Part shown: positions 32,201 through 42,035 of the stretch, piece after piece
Position numbering within the stretch: the stretch's first letter is position 1
Layout of the letters: every line of letters begins with the position of its first letter
Assembly: GCF_023053635.1 (NCBI RefSeq)
Contig: NC_086180.1
Coordinates: 4,407,206 to 4,471,205 of the forward strand
Origin: Elgaria multicarinata webbii
Taxonomy: Eukaryota > Chordata > Lepidosauria > Squamata > Anguidae
DNA: 64,000 bases
Reading direction: 5' to 3'
Program-made: the position numbers and the translations under genes
The notes under the pieces: generated by a model
Databases searched by the model: none
The model's input: only the letters and a program-made list of their open reading frames with translations
Told to the model about the DNA's origin: nothing

Positions 32201-35200
32201 CGGCCAGCCTGTTCTCCCGCCCCGGGCCTGTGGAGACGAGGGGGACGGCTCAGCAATGGCTCTCCTCTGCGACGCTCGGAGGAGGAGGCCTGGCAGGCGG
32301 CCCCAGAAGTTACTTGGGGTGGGGAGGCCCATGGCTGCCTGCCAGAGCCCACCACCTTCTCCCCTCCTCCTCCTCCTCTGCCCCCCAGCCCTGCCTCACC
32401 CTGGCCCCATCGCCCTCCGAAGGTCTGCAGGAGGGCTCCGTCTTCACTCCCGGCCAAAAAACGTCCTGCATCTCGTTGGAAGACTCCCCCAAGCTGGTGC
32501 CTTCCAGGGGTTTTGGACTACAGCTCCCAAGATTCCCACCATTAACCATGCTGGCTGGTACTGATGGGAGTTGTAGTCCGACACATCCAAAGAGTGCCAG
32601 GTCGGGGGAAGGTTGTCCGAGGTGGAACCTATCCAACCTACTTCCAGGTCCGACATCTATCCCAGCAGAATCTAAACTGACTGTGCTCTCAGCTGCTATT
32701 TCTCCAAGTTCAGAGTTTAGGAGGGGAAACCGCTGGGCCAGCCCTTCTCCCACTCTGTGCCCTTCAGATGTTTTGGACTTCAGCTCCCATCAGCCCTGGC
32801 CAGCAGGATCTACGGTTGGGGATGTTGGGTGTCGTAGTCCAAAATATCTGGAAGGCACCACGTTGAGGAAGACAACCGACTTCCCAACATGCTAATTCAT
32901 CATTTATAGGCTCCATCTTTAGAATTCAATAAACAAATAGAGAACTGCTCCCCACGTGGCAAGGCACGGGCCGCCCTAGTCTCACCTCCTTTTTCATGTT
33001 TCTAGTCCCTATGGTTGCAGAGAGAGCCCAGAGAACGGGCAAGCGGCATCTGACAAAGTCACCGAAGACAGAGCCCGTTTACAGGAGCTGCGGCTCCTGG
33101 CCAGGTCACAGCTGGCTTCTGCCATGCCCACCACGACCGTCAGGAAGCGGCATTCATGGTGGTGGGCCAGAAGCCCACAGAAGAAAACGTCCACGACACA
33201 GCCGTGGCACTCATACACACACAAACACATGCACACGGGTACCGGTGCGGCAGGAGGACTGCACAAGTCAACGGACAAGTGTGGCTTCGGAGCGTGCCAG
33301 TCGGGCGGGCAACCAGGCCTTCAGAAAAGCCCAATTTTTGCCAGCCCTCAACCATTTAAGGGGGGGGGGAGAGGAGGGAGAGGACGGCGGTTGGGACTTT
33401 AAAGAACCCCCATCCCATCTTGCTTGTCAGTGACGAAACCAGGCAGGAGGCCACGGCTGCTCTTCATCCGGTACGGCCCACTTTTAGCCACCTTGGAGGG
33501 GAGAAACCCGGGATCGACTGCTGAACAAGGCAAAGAGAAGGTGGGCAGCCCTGGCATCGCCCCCAGGGTCCAGGCAGCCCTGAGGAAGGGGAAGCTGGAC
33601 CCCCGAGGGACGCTGGGAAGGCGGGGAAGAGGCGGCCTCTGAACGTACCGTCCAGGCGGAAGGGAGGTGGGACGCGGGAGTCCTTGAAGCTGGAGAATCC
33701 AGAGAAGGGCTCCGCTGACTCCCAGTCGCTGAGGACGAGGAAGGAGTCTTCGTGGAACCCGGGGGGATCCGGTCCGCGGGCGCCACGTTGGTTCGGGAAT
33801 CCCTCGGGAGGGTCAGCAAGCGGTGGCCGCGGGAGGCCTATCCAGATCAAAGTTAAATCAAGAATTTTTAAGATGTATTGATTCCTGTTCTAATGTTGTT
33901 CCCCACCTCGATCCAAAGGGAGAGGCGGGTAAGAAAAAAATATTATTATAATTATTGGGCACGGTCGGCCTATTCTCCCGCACCAGGCCTGTGGAGGCGA
34001 GGGGGATGGTTCAGAAATGGCTCATCTACGAGGCTCAGAGGCGGCCTGGCTTTTTACGTACCGTCCAGGCGGAAGGGAGGTGGGACGCGGGAGTCCTCGA
34101 AGCTGGTGAATCCAGAGAAGGGCTCCGCTGACTCCCAGTCGCTGAGGATGAGGAAGGAGCCTTCGTGGGACACAGGGGGATCCGGTCCGCGGGTGCCACG
34201 TCGGTCCGGGAATCCCTCGGGAGGGTCAGCAAGCGGTGGCCGCGAGAGGTCAAGGGGCACGGCCGGCCTGTTCTCCCGCCCCGGGCCTGTGGAGGCGAGG
34301 GGGACGGTTCAGAAATGGCTCCGCTGCAATGCTTGGAGGCCTGGCTTTCTACAGGCTTGGCAGGCAGCCCCAGAGGTTACTTGGGGTGGGGAGGCCGATG
34401 GCTGCCTGCCAGAGCCCACCACCTTCTCCACTCCTCCTCCTCTGCCCCCCAGGCCCCAGGCCACATGCCCTGCCTTGCCCTACAGTGCAGACACGCCTAA
34501 CCCTGGCCCCATCATAGTGTAGATTAGGGCTGTGCTCCACTCCGATTCCAATTCGAATCGGGTCGGGGAAGCTGCAGATCAAGGTGAAGCGGTTCACCTC
34601 CATCCGGAGCTCCAAACGCAGGTAAGGGGGGGGAGAAGGTCACCTGGCACCGCCGCCACAGTCCATGCGGCGATGGGGGTGGAGCCAGGTACGGGGGCAG
34701 GGGGGCTTATTCAGCCCCCATTTTGCCCCCCCACCCCACTTACCTGCCTCCGCTGTCCACTATGGAAGAAAGTAAGTAGGGAAGGGGGGGGGCAAAATCT
34801 CGATCCGCCCCCCTGGATCTCGCTCCATGGAGCAGTGAAGGTGAGGGTCGGATTGACCCGAAGCGGATCGGCCCGATCCGAAAGTTCCGGATCAGGCCAC
34901 GAAGCGATTCGGGGGGGCCGTGCACAGTCCTAGTTGGGACTTTTTGAACTCCCATGCCGTCTTGCTTGTCAGTGGCAAAACCAGGAGAAGGCCACGGCTG
35001 CTCTTCACCCCATCCGGTTCGGCCCACTTTTAGCCACCGTGGAGGGACTGACTGCTGAACAAGGCAAAGAGAAGACAGGCAGGCCTGGCATCGCCCCTGG
35101 GGTCCAGGCAGCCCTGAGGAAGGGGAAGCCGGACCCCCGAGGGAAGCTGGGAGGGCGGGGAAGAGGCGGCCTCTGAACGTACCGTCCAGGTGGAAGGGAG

Positions 35201-38200
35201 GTGGGACGTGGGAGTCCTCGAAGCTGGAGAATCCAGAGAAGGGCTCTGCTGACTCCCAGTCGCTGAGGAAGAGGAAGGAGTCTTCGTGGAACCCGGGGGG
35301 ATCCGGTCTGCGGGCACCACGTTGGTCAAGGAATCCCTCGGGAAGGTCAGCAAGCAGTGGCCGCAGAAGCACCCCCAAGAGGCCAAAGGGCACAGTCAGC
35401 CTATTCTCCCACACCGGGCCTGTGGAGGCGAGGGGGACAGTTCAGAAATGGCTCCTCTGCCCAGGCTGCAATTTCTACAGGCCTGTCGTGGCTCCATCAC
35501 CAGGAAGGGAGAAGAAGTAGATGAAACACGGGGGAAATTCATAATTAAGGAAACAACACCGGAAGACAGGCTGTGAGGAAGAAGCCCTCTGGACATCCCC
35601 TCCGTGTGCTGGGCCGGCCTCCTCTCTGCAAGATACATTTTTATTGGCATTTGATCGACGGCTAGCTGTCGGGTGCTTTGTGCATGCCTCTGCAGCCGAA
35701 AAGCAGGATTTCAACAACAATTACGTCAACAGCTAAAGAACTTGGTCCCACCCGACAGCCACGGACGAGCATTCAGACAGGCATTTAGGGGAGGGCCCAG
35801 CTCAGCCAGAGAGCAGAGGGACGAGGACCCGAGTTTGACTCCAGCAACTCGAGGGGGCTGCTAGCTTGACGTCGTCTTTGCCCCAGGCTGGCTCCGAATC
35901 CGCGCTGCGTCGGTGAGATGACGCAGATTCAAAGCCAGCCCATGGCAAAGAGGCAGAGATGTGCAGCTGAAGAGTCGTGGACTTACCCTGACTTTTCCAG
36001 CCACAGCGAGGTCAGCCTGGCTCTTCCGCCGGACTGTCCTCGCTCGGAGCCACTCTGGGGGCGTTCCTGGGTGGAAGGCGACGTCCTATTGGTCACTGGA
36101 AACCCCAGGAAGTGGGGGGCAGAAAGCCTAAAGGCTGAGAAAACTCTGCCTGAATCTTTGGAGACCTGCTGCCAGTGAATCTACACCAGCTTTCCTCAAC
36201 CTGGTGTCCTGCAGCTGTGTTGGACTACATCTCCCATCATTCCCAGCCAGCATGGTCCAAGCTGCCTGGGAATGATGGGAGTTGCCATCCAACACACCTG
36301 GAGGACCCCAGGCGGGGTGTTACATGATGAGCTCTCATTAGACCCATGTACAAACTTGCACACGTTCTAATGAGACTTACACCCGCTTATAAGGAATCTT
36401 TTGACATTGGCAATAGAGCGTCTGTGGCAAAGTAAGGCAATTCTTACTTAAGAAACTTACAGCATTGAAGGGGATAACGCCACAATGGCACATTTAATGA
36501 GGTTGAAACAAATACAAAGGTACAAGTTAGTTTGGGGGAAATTAGCTGAGCAAGTAGAGGCTTAGAAGCAGTTTCAAGACTGAAAAATAGACTTTTTGAG
36601 ACTTAAGAGCATACACACACACAGAGACAGCAGGGGAAAGAGCAGAGGGAATCTTTAAAGGCAATATACCTTTCCTTGGGCTGCAGCCCTTTCCTGTAGA
36701 GCAGAACTGGGGAGCATTGCAACTCTTAGTCTTAGGTGAAGAGGAAAAGAAGACAGCGAAGCAAAGCACTCACCCATGGCAGCTTGCTCTCCGAAGCTGG
36801 AATCTGTAGTCTATTCTGTGCTTCCGGTTCTAAAGAGAGAGATAGCCTTTTTCTTCCCCCTAACTTGAGGAGGTTTTTTTGTGTGTGTGATCTTCTCTAA
36901 AGATCTACTTGCTATGGGAACAAAAGAGGGTGATTTGGGATGATGGCTGTACTTGATGCAGCCTGGAGTTCAGCAACAGGGCTACATTAGCATGTGTATG
37001 ACCAGGTAAAACTCTTGCCATCTAGCATTCATATTCTGCTTAGTTTTACCCCTACCTTTGTCTCTGGGGAATGCATTTGAAGAAGTCTATCAGGAAATGA
37101 TTACTTGACCTAGGCCTTCTGTGAATGCTCTCGGTCTGTAGGTGGGGTTTTGGGTCGCTTCAAAATGGAGTCAGTACTGCTCACAGAAGCTAACAGGGGG
37201 AAGGCTGGGACACGGACCCAAGTCCGGAGGGCCCCTATCCTGACTCAGCCCACCACACCGCCCAGCCTTCAGAATAGCCCCGAGAGCGGGGAGAGGCTCC
37301 TGCTCACCCTCCCAGCGCTTGGGGTCTGGCAGGGCCACGCCCCAGGCGCCTGCCACGTGGGCCAGCAGCAGGCTGGTGATCCTGCGATGCACCACGTTGT
37401 TCCAGTGGACGCCGTCCTTGGCCCGGTTCCGCAGGTCGAGGCGGAAGTGGTAGTGGAGGTCCATCACGTCGAAGAGGTGGAAGCCGGCCAGCGTGGCGCC
37501 GTGGAAGTTGCCCTCGATCACGTCATTCCGGAGGAAACCTTGAGCTGGTAGTCTTAGGGTGTTTGGGGAAGGGGGGGAGACACACATTGACCCTGTTCCG
37601 ATGACCCGCGAAGCCACGGTGGTTAAGCATTCTGAGCTAATCCTGAAGGCTCCGGGTGTCTTGTGTAGGGCATTTTCCTTAACCGTGGTTGCAACCTAAC
37701 CATGGTTTAACCCCCTTCACTAACCACATTCTGCAGCAGGGTTAGTGGCCCTAACCGTGGTTTAGCGTGTCGTCTGTAAGGCCCCCGTGGTTAAATCAAC
37801 ACTACCATAGAGCTCCGCGGCAAGAACAGATGAAATCAACCAGGCCGCTCTGTCCGGCCAGCGAGATCTCCGCTGCCAAGGTCTGCCTAGCCGCTCCGAA
37901 TGAGCCAGCTGCCGTTTTGCGTTCTTGCCCTGTGCTGAACACGCCTGTCCTGGGGCCTCCAGGATGGGAGCATGACGAGGTGGGGACACAGCTCTCAGAA
38001 TGGCCGCCGGGAGCCGGGGCAGACTTTGTAGTGGGCGCGGTAGCCTCACCGTGGCCACAAAGAACCGCCAGGGAAGGGCTGCCCAGGGCCCCATGTGCCT
38101 CAACGGAACGGACCAGCCGCGGAAAGGTGTGTGACTAGGCAAACTACGCAGCAGGGCGTGGCTCCGTGGCCGCCAGGCAGCAGCACTGGGCGTGGTTCTT

Positions 38201-39184
38201 AATAGCCACACTAACCGTGGATAACACAACCCATTGCCTAAAGGGTCGTCCGAACAGGGCCGTTGTGCCAATCGCTTCCACTTCCTCACGCCGTCCAGCC
38301 ACAGTCCCAACGTGGGAGCCACGACTCTGCCCTCGGCCAGCTCACGGTTTGGGGACCCTAAGCTGAACCTACCCAACTGGGTGTGGCGTGATGCACTTCG
38401 GAGGAACGGGAGGGTGGCGTGGGCAGAGACAGAGGGCCGTCGGCACAGCTGCTTGCATTACGGACTCTGCCTTATTTACTCCATGGATTTATGACGTTTT
38501 GATGCCGCCCAATAGCCCAAGCTGCCTGGGCGCTTCACAGCCGTTCCTGGGGGCGGGGCTACAGGACGGTCCCGGTGAGCACCTGCGCGTCAAGATCTCC
38601 CCTCTACCCCACTGCCTGCGGAGCACGAGCTGCAGCGCGCCCCCCCCCCCAGTCTGCCCGCAAGTCCCCTCCCCCACCAGAGGACAGACCGACCTCAAAA
38701 TGTCCCAGACGCAGGAGTTGAGGATCAACACATCCGGCTGCAGCCCAGTCCGGAAATCGTCCAGGATGCTTTCCAGGTACGGCCAGTACACCCGGGTGAG
38801 GAAGTAGAAGCGGACCAGGTGGTGGGAGGTGCGATACTGGCGCACCTCCCGATAATGGGTGCCGTTGTGCAGGCCGCCCAGCACCCCGCCTTCAATTAAG
38901 CGGTCGTTTTCGAAGCGGAGATCGCCCTGCGGAGAGAGGGGGGTGGAGTGGCACGCTGCGGATCTGGCCCACTCCGCTTCGCATCGCTTCCGCAGCGCTG
39001 GAGGGGAACACTGGCTCTCCAAAGTCATAGGATCCCGGCACGATGACGAGACACCAACGCCCACCACCCACAGGAGGGACACCACCGGCCCACCCAAGGG
39101 AATCCCGGCAGTGAGGCACAGAGGGAAACCGCCATGCAGGAGGGCTTACAGAGCCATAGTTGCTGGTGCCTCTCTCTCGTGTGC

Positions 39185-39224
<40 letters not shown>

Positions 39225-40424
39225 GAGAGGCCACAGGCTGAGGGAGAAAGCAAAGAGCTCGAACCAGCAAGGAACAGGACTAGGCCGAAGACGGTCCAGG
39301 GTGGCTTTGATCTATAAGCCGCTGGTCCTGATGGTGGGGTAGGAGCCCTGGAGGAGAACACAGGCTTTCAAAGAGCCTCTGATCTGGAAGGTTCAGGGAT
39401 GGATCAAAGGGAGGCCTTCCTCACACAGCGCAAATTTAAGCTACGGAAGTCGCTACCACCAGATGTAATGGTGGCCGACCAGGCCTAGCCTTGATGCGGA
39501 TTCTGCTTATGGACAGCTTTTGAAGAGTTCGCTGCCTTCGAGTGGCAGCCCGCCCTGAGACCTTAGATTTGATCCCTATGCAAACCCAACCCTGTGAATT
39601 TGCACCCTTGGCCAGCAGAGGGAGCATCACGGCTGACTGCAGAAGGTTAGGCCAGGACACACCTCCATCGGAACGGAAGAAGAGCCACTCTGGATCAGAC
39701 CGAGGGTCCGCCTAGACCTGCATTCTGTTCACACAGCGGCGAACCAGGAACTCACTGTTAGACAGGGATCAAATCTAAGGTCTTTTCCAAGCTAAACCAT
39801 CCCCGCTGTTGTAACCTTCCCTCTGTACATCCAGAGCTCACCCACCCATTTTCACGGTGCACCAGAGGGTGCCGCAGAGAGCGCAAGCGGATTCCCAGCC
39901 CGGGCGCCTCGCCTCTCCCAGGTGCAGGAGGCCTTGCAGAGGAGGTGTGGCTCAAACGCAAACCCGCCCTGCCCAAATTCTGAAGCCGGCCTTAGGGAGG
40001 GCTGAGCTGACCCGCCAGTTGCCCCGGACAGCAGATGCCGCCTCCCCCACGGGCCTCCTTTGGATACCTTGGCCTTCATTTGGGAGGAGGTGAGCAAGGA
40101 GTCATTCTGCAGCAAGCGGATGAGGTCCTTGTAGACAGATCTCTGGACTGTGAAAGAGGAGGGACGCAAAACCATGAGGACCGGTCACCCTGCGCTTGCT
40201 GCTGTGCTGCCCACAGTCTCTTATGTTGTGGAGAGCAACTGCAGAAGATCAGGAGTGGGCAGAAAGCACGTCTCCAGCCTGCTTCCACGACCCCCCCACC
40301 GCCTGTCCCCCCCCTCCAAAAGCCCAGGGTGGTACGGACTGTCACACTCACTCGAGTCGCCTAGGATGACGACAAACTTGTTGTGCGGGAGCTGACGGAC
40401 CTCTTTCGAACGGAAATTGAGCAT
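28974..40424 (-). CDS. PCED1A: PC-esterase domain protein 1A-like (PCED1A-like), copy 1: gene span
   Basis: SGNH/GDSL-fold PC-esterase family protein (FAM113 group) whose substrate is not established. Exons, in transcription order, that I can place with canonical splice sites: 40424-40352, 40147-40068, 38926-38694, 37552-37308, then duplicated exons 35419-35183, 34286-34062, 32227-32003, 31235-31011 and 30572-30336, and the last exon 29203-28974. Catalytic blocks are present: GDS ([10 protein letters not shown], exon 1), Asn (LILNSCVWD, exon 3) and D-x-x-H (KDGVHWNN, exon 5). The exon carrying the segment between the Asn and DxxH blocks (exon 4 of copy 2) is not found. Nevertheless the listed exons join in frame to 2010 bp (669 residues). 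Compared with the roughly 450-residue human protein the tail is much longer. The start codon matches the family start ([12 protein letters not shown]; human MVHFSASEVQQL). Loss of exon 4 could damage the fold, so activity is uncertain. Confidence 0.8.
29479..29799. mobile_element. hAT-type MITE, family A, with target duplication
   Basis: Complete palindrome TAGGGTGACC...GGTCACCCTA. The flanks CTTATGGG (29471-29478) and CCTATGGG (29800-29807) are an 8-bp target duplication with one change. It sits in the last intron of PCED1A-like copy 1. Confidence 0.9.
30336..30572 (-). CDS. PCED1A: PCED1A-like copy 1, duplicated exon A (type I)
   Basis: 237 bp, phase 1 in and phase 1 out, open throughout. 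Acceptor CGCCTCCACAG before 30572, donor GGACG|GTATGT after 30336. It encodes [59 protein letters not shown] and [17 protein letters not shown]. It is the last array member before the terminal exon. Confidence 0.8.
30740..30937 (-). pseudogene. Remnant exon copy A' with L2-tail insertion
   Basis: Keeps the acceptor side (ACCGGGCCTGTGG on plus, boundary 30937) and the [11 protein letters not shown] part, but is split by an inserted L2-type tail (about 30794-30905). Its 3' half with the donor is gone, replaced by the flank type that follows exon F. It cannot be a normal exon. Confidence 0.75.
31011..31235 (-). CDS. PCED1A: PCED1A-like copy 1, duplicated exon B (type II)
   Basis: 225 bp, phase 1-1, open. 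Type II lacks four codons of type I: it reads [20 protein letters not shown] where type I has the longer [12 protein letters not shown] version. Then [19 protein letters not shown] and [20 protein letters not shown]. Only 73 bp of intron separate its donor from the acceptor of remnant A'. Confidence 0.8.
31363..31848 (+). mobile_element. Probable solo LTR fossil inside the exon array
   Basis: 486 bp bounded by TGTTGG and CCAACA, with CCTATAAAAAGG as a TATA-like box (near 31558) and a later poly(A)-like signal. No internal region. It lies between exons C and B, so it entered after or during array growth. Inert. Confidence 0.55.
31899..31928 (-). pseudogene. Remnant of a further exon copy
   Basis: Only the acceptor and the first ~30 bp of an exon copy remain (CGCCCCGGGCCTGTGG on plus). 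The rest is cut by a GTT/ATT microsatellite (31859-31893). It stands 73 bp downstream of exon C, just as A' stands after exon B. Confidence 0.65.
32003..32227 (-). CDS. PCED1A: PCED1A-like copy 1, duplicated exon C (type II)
   Basis: 225 bp, phase 1-1, open. Nearly identical to exon B (LADSPEGF instead of LADPPEGF, and [10 protein letters not shown]). Acceptor CGTCTCCACAG, donor GGACG|GTACGT. Confidence 0.8.
32478..32870. mobile_element. Two degraded family B hAT MITEs
   Basis: 32480-32612 (GGTGCCTTCCAGGGG ... GGGAGTTGTAGTCCGACAC) and 32755-32870 (CAGATGTTTTGGACTTCAGC ... AGTCCAAAATATCTGG) both show the family's inverted arms. They lie in the intron between exons D and C. Confidence 0.65.
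32871..33540 (-). other. Intron between exon copies D and C
   Basis: No coding exon recognised. The right part (from about 33397: GTTGGGACTTTAAAGAACC) is the same flank that precedes exon F at 34933, so it marks the edge of a duplicated unit. A G-run lies at 33361-33370. Confidence 0.55.
33649..33988 (-). pseudogene. Interrupted exon copy D (type I)
   Basis: Has the donor (GGACG|GTACGT) and most of the type I coding sequence ([20 protein letters not shown] etc.) and a weaker acceptor at 33989-33991. A ~115-bp L2-type tail sits inside its 5' part (33843-33957) and brings an in-frame stop, and the 340-bp length breaks the phase. The same insertion at the same site is in A', so both descend from one interrupted ancestor. 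Confidence 0.8.
34062..34286 (-). CDS. PCED1A: PCED1A-like copy 1, duplicated exon E (type II)
   Basis: 225 bp, phase 1-1, open: [67 protein letters not shown]. Seventy-three bases of intron separate it from interrupted exon D. Confidence 0.8.
34525..34932. mobile_element. Palindromic transposon, TAGGGCTGTGC family
   Basis: 408 bp, ends TAGGGCTGTGCTCC and GTGCACAGTCCTA, GC-rich interior with GATCCG/CGGATC arms. It interrupts the flank between exons F and E. A short relative lies at 20642-20724. Confidence 0.7.
35183..35419 (-). CDS. PCED1A: PCED1A-like copy 1, duplicated exon F (type I), first of the array
   Basis: 237 bp, phase 1-1, open: [77 protein letters not shown]. Joins exon 5 in frame ([12 protein letters not shown]). 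Confidence 0.82.
35420..37307 (-). other. Intron between exon 5 and the exon array of PCED1A-like copy 1
   Basis: Includes a degraded family B MITE at 36188-36310 (CAGCTTTCCTCAACCTGG ... CACACCTGGAGGACCCC). The stretch 36311-37170 shows no coding exon or identified repeat. Confidence 0.5.
37308..37552 (-). CDS. PCED1A: PCED1A-like copy 1, exon 5 (DxxH block)
   Basis: Encodes [36 protein letters not shown] and [20 protein letters not shown], then [18 protein letters not shown]-x-x-H of the SGNH/PC-esterase active site is DGVH. Donor GGGAGG|GTGAGC leaves phase 1. The acceptor with a usable frame is CACCCTAAG before 37552. It expects two bases from the previous exon, which is what exon 3 supplies. 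An acceptor in the phase needed after a normal exon 4 is not available. Confidence 0.85.
37591..38259. mobile_element. Transposon-like element in the exon 3-5 intron
   Basis: Inverted ends CCCTGTTCCGATGACCC and GGGTCGTCCGAACAGGG, with several AACCGTGGTT/AACCATGGTT arms inside. It fills much of the intron where exon 4 would be expected. No clear target duplication. Confidence 0.6.
38694..38926 (-). CDS. PCED1A: PCED1A-like copy 1, exon 3 (Asn block)
   Basis: 233 bp: [58 protein letters not shown], then [19 protein letters not shown]. Very close to the human segment as remembered (GELSFEQDQLVAGGQLGELH). Acceptor CTCTCCGCAG before 38926, phase 0. Donor TTGAG|GTCGGT after 38694, phase 2. Confidence 0.9.
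38927..40067 (-). other. Intron 2 of PCED1A-like copy 1
   Basis: Contains a GT/GA microsatellite at 39180-39232. No other gene or exon recognised. Confidence 0.55.
40068..40147 (-). CDS. PCED1A: PCED1A-like copy 1, exon 2
   Basis: 80 bp encoding (I)[26 protein letters not shown], matching human IQRAVYKDLVLLLQKDSLLT. Acceptor CTTTCACAG, donor CCAAG|GTATCC. Confidence 0.9.
40352..40424 (-). CDS. PCED1A: PCED1A-like copy 1, first coding exon (GDS block)
   Basis: [20 protein letters not shown] followed by LGDS, with the presumed nucleophile Ser in GDS. Donor TCGA|GTGAGTG. A possible acceptor CCCTGGTAG lies about 45 bp upstream of the ATG, so the exon probably begins with 5' UTR. Confidence 0.9.
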
Positions 40425-40539
40425 TCTTGAAGGGATGCAGTTTCCCAGGCAAGAGCAGCCCCAGGACCTACCAGGGAACAAACAACAGGCATAAAGGAAA
40501 AGAACACACAGACACCCCCAACCCCAAGACAGCCTTCCT

Positions 40540-40655
40540 CTACTCGGCCCCCTCCAGATACATTGGGACTACAACACCCATCATCCCCTAGCCACACGGG
40601 CTGGGAATGATGGGAGTTGCCATTCCAGTACATCTGGAGAGGGCAGGTTAGGGGA
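40540..40655. mobile_element. hAT-type MITE, family B (degraded)
   Basis: Arms CAGCCTTCCTCTACTCGG ... GGGGAAGGCTG with inner ACAACACCCATCATCCC / GGGAATGATGGGAGTTG. Confidence 0.7.
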
Positions 40656-41715
40656 AGGCTGCACTAGAAAGCTCTTCCGCACAAGCCCCACTGAAATGGC
40701 TGGGGTTAAACCTTCTTCTCCACACACCCCTTCATGAACTCCACCAGGTTAAACAACCCAGCAGGTTTAAGGAGCGGGGCCTGTCTGTGGTGGCCCCCAT
40801 TCCTCCCTGAAGGTTGTGCCGCAAACTCCCTAAGGAGGTCAAGTGCATCCTCTCCTCTTACAATCTTTCTAAGAGGCCATAAAAACTATTTATTTACAAG
40901 TAAGTTTGCAGTCCTACGCAAGTGTAAACAGAAAAAAGCCCTGCAACTCCCAGCATGGCTGGCTGGGGCATTCTGGGAGCTGTAGGCCTTTTTCTGTCTA
41001 AACCTGCATAGCGCTGCATCCGGAGACACAGAATCGTAAAGGTAATACTTAAACATCATCCCTCGAGGGCCTGTTCTGAATTTGAAAAGCTAAGTACAGG
41101 AAATTTATCCTGGGGAACCTGAAGCTGACTAACATAGTAAGAATTAGAAACAAGAGATGAACAGAGGATCAATTTATAGAAAAGTGGAGCCTTCTGATTA
41201 TTCCTTGGAAGAAAAATGCTCCGGAACCCTCAAAACCCATTCCTTGGCTGATTTAATGTCAGTTTCAAAGCTACTCCAAGGCACATTTTCTCAGGGACCA
41301 CTCTACGAGGCTAGAGTTAAACTTTGCAGGGTCGCCTACAGAAAACACAGTTGAGACGGGGATGAGTCATTTGTGAAGCTCATCCATGCAAAAATAAATA
41401 AATAGAAGGGGGAAAAGGGCCACACCACAACCACAGGAAGCCCCACAAGAAACACTGCAAAAGTTTCAGATAAAACATTGCGGCAAAAGCAACAAACAAA
41501 ACCCCAACAACAGTCGTACCGGGAGATCACCCATTTCTCCAAGAAAGCTGGGGTTGGCATATGCGGGCCTTTCCTCATTCTATACATGCAACAGCCCTGT
41601 GAGGTAGGCCAGTCCGAGAGGCAGAGACTTAAACCGAACTCAAACCGCAAGTTCTGCGCAGCCGCGTGAACCGTATGCGTCCGGTTCCAGTGTGGCATTC
41701 TATGTGCGATACGCA
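40656..41715. other. 5' flank or first intron of PCED1A-like copy 1
   Basis: No coding exon recognised. Around 40900-41010 there are inverted pieces (CTACGCAAGTGTAAACAG, then CTGTCTAAACCTGCATAG) of a small MITE. Confidence 0.4.
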
Positions 41716-42035
41716 TAGGGTGACCCTATGAAAATGAGGACAGGGCTCCTGTATCTTTAATGGTTGCATAGAAAAGGGAATTTCAACAGGTGTCATGTAT
41801 ATGCATGCAGCACCTGCTGAAATTCCCTCTTCATCACCACAGTTAAAGCTGCAGGTGCCCTGCCCTCTTTTAAATCTGGTCACTCTAGTATAGCTCCTGC
41901 AGCTTTAACTGTTGTGATGAAGAGGGAATTTCACCAGGTTCTCCATATATACAAATGACACCTGCTGAAATTCTCTTTTCTACACAACTGCTAAAGCTGC
42001 AGGAGCCCTGCCCTCCTTTTCATATGGTCACCCTA
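41716..42035. mobile_element. hAT-type MITE, family A
   Basis: Complete palindrome TAGGGTGACCC...GGTCACCCTA, flanked by GATACGCA and GATATGTA, an 8-bp target duplication with two changes. Confidence 0.88.

Noticed and set aside
33464-33850. Exon copy D as a sixth functional module
   Set aside because: Its 5' part is interrupted by an L2 tail that adds an in-frame stop and changes the length to a non-multiple of three.
36542-36769. Small minus-strand frame in the intron before the exon array
   Set aside because: No family resemblance, no matching splice phases, and rich in Ser/Leu from AT-rich sequence.
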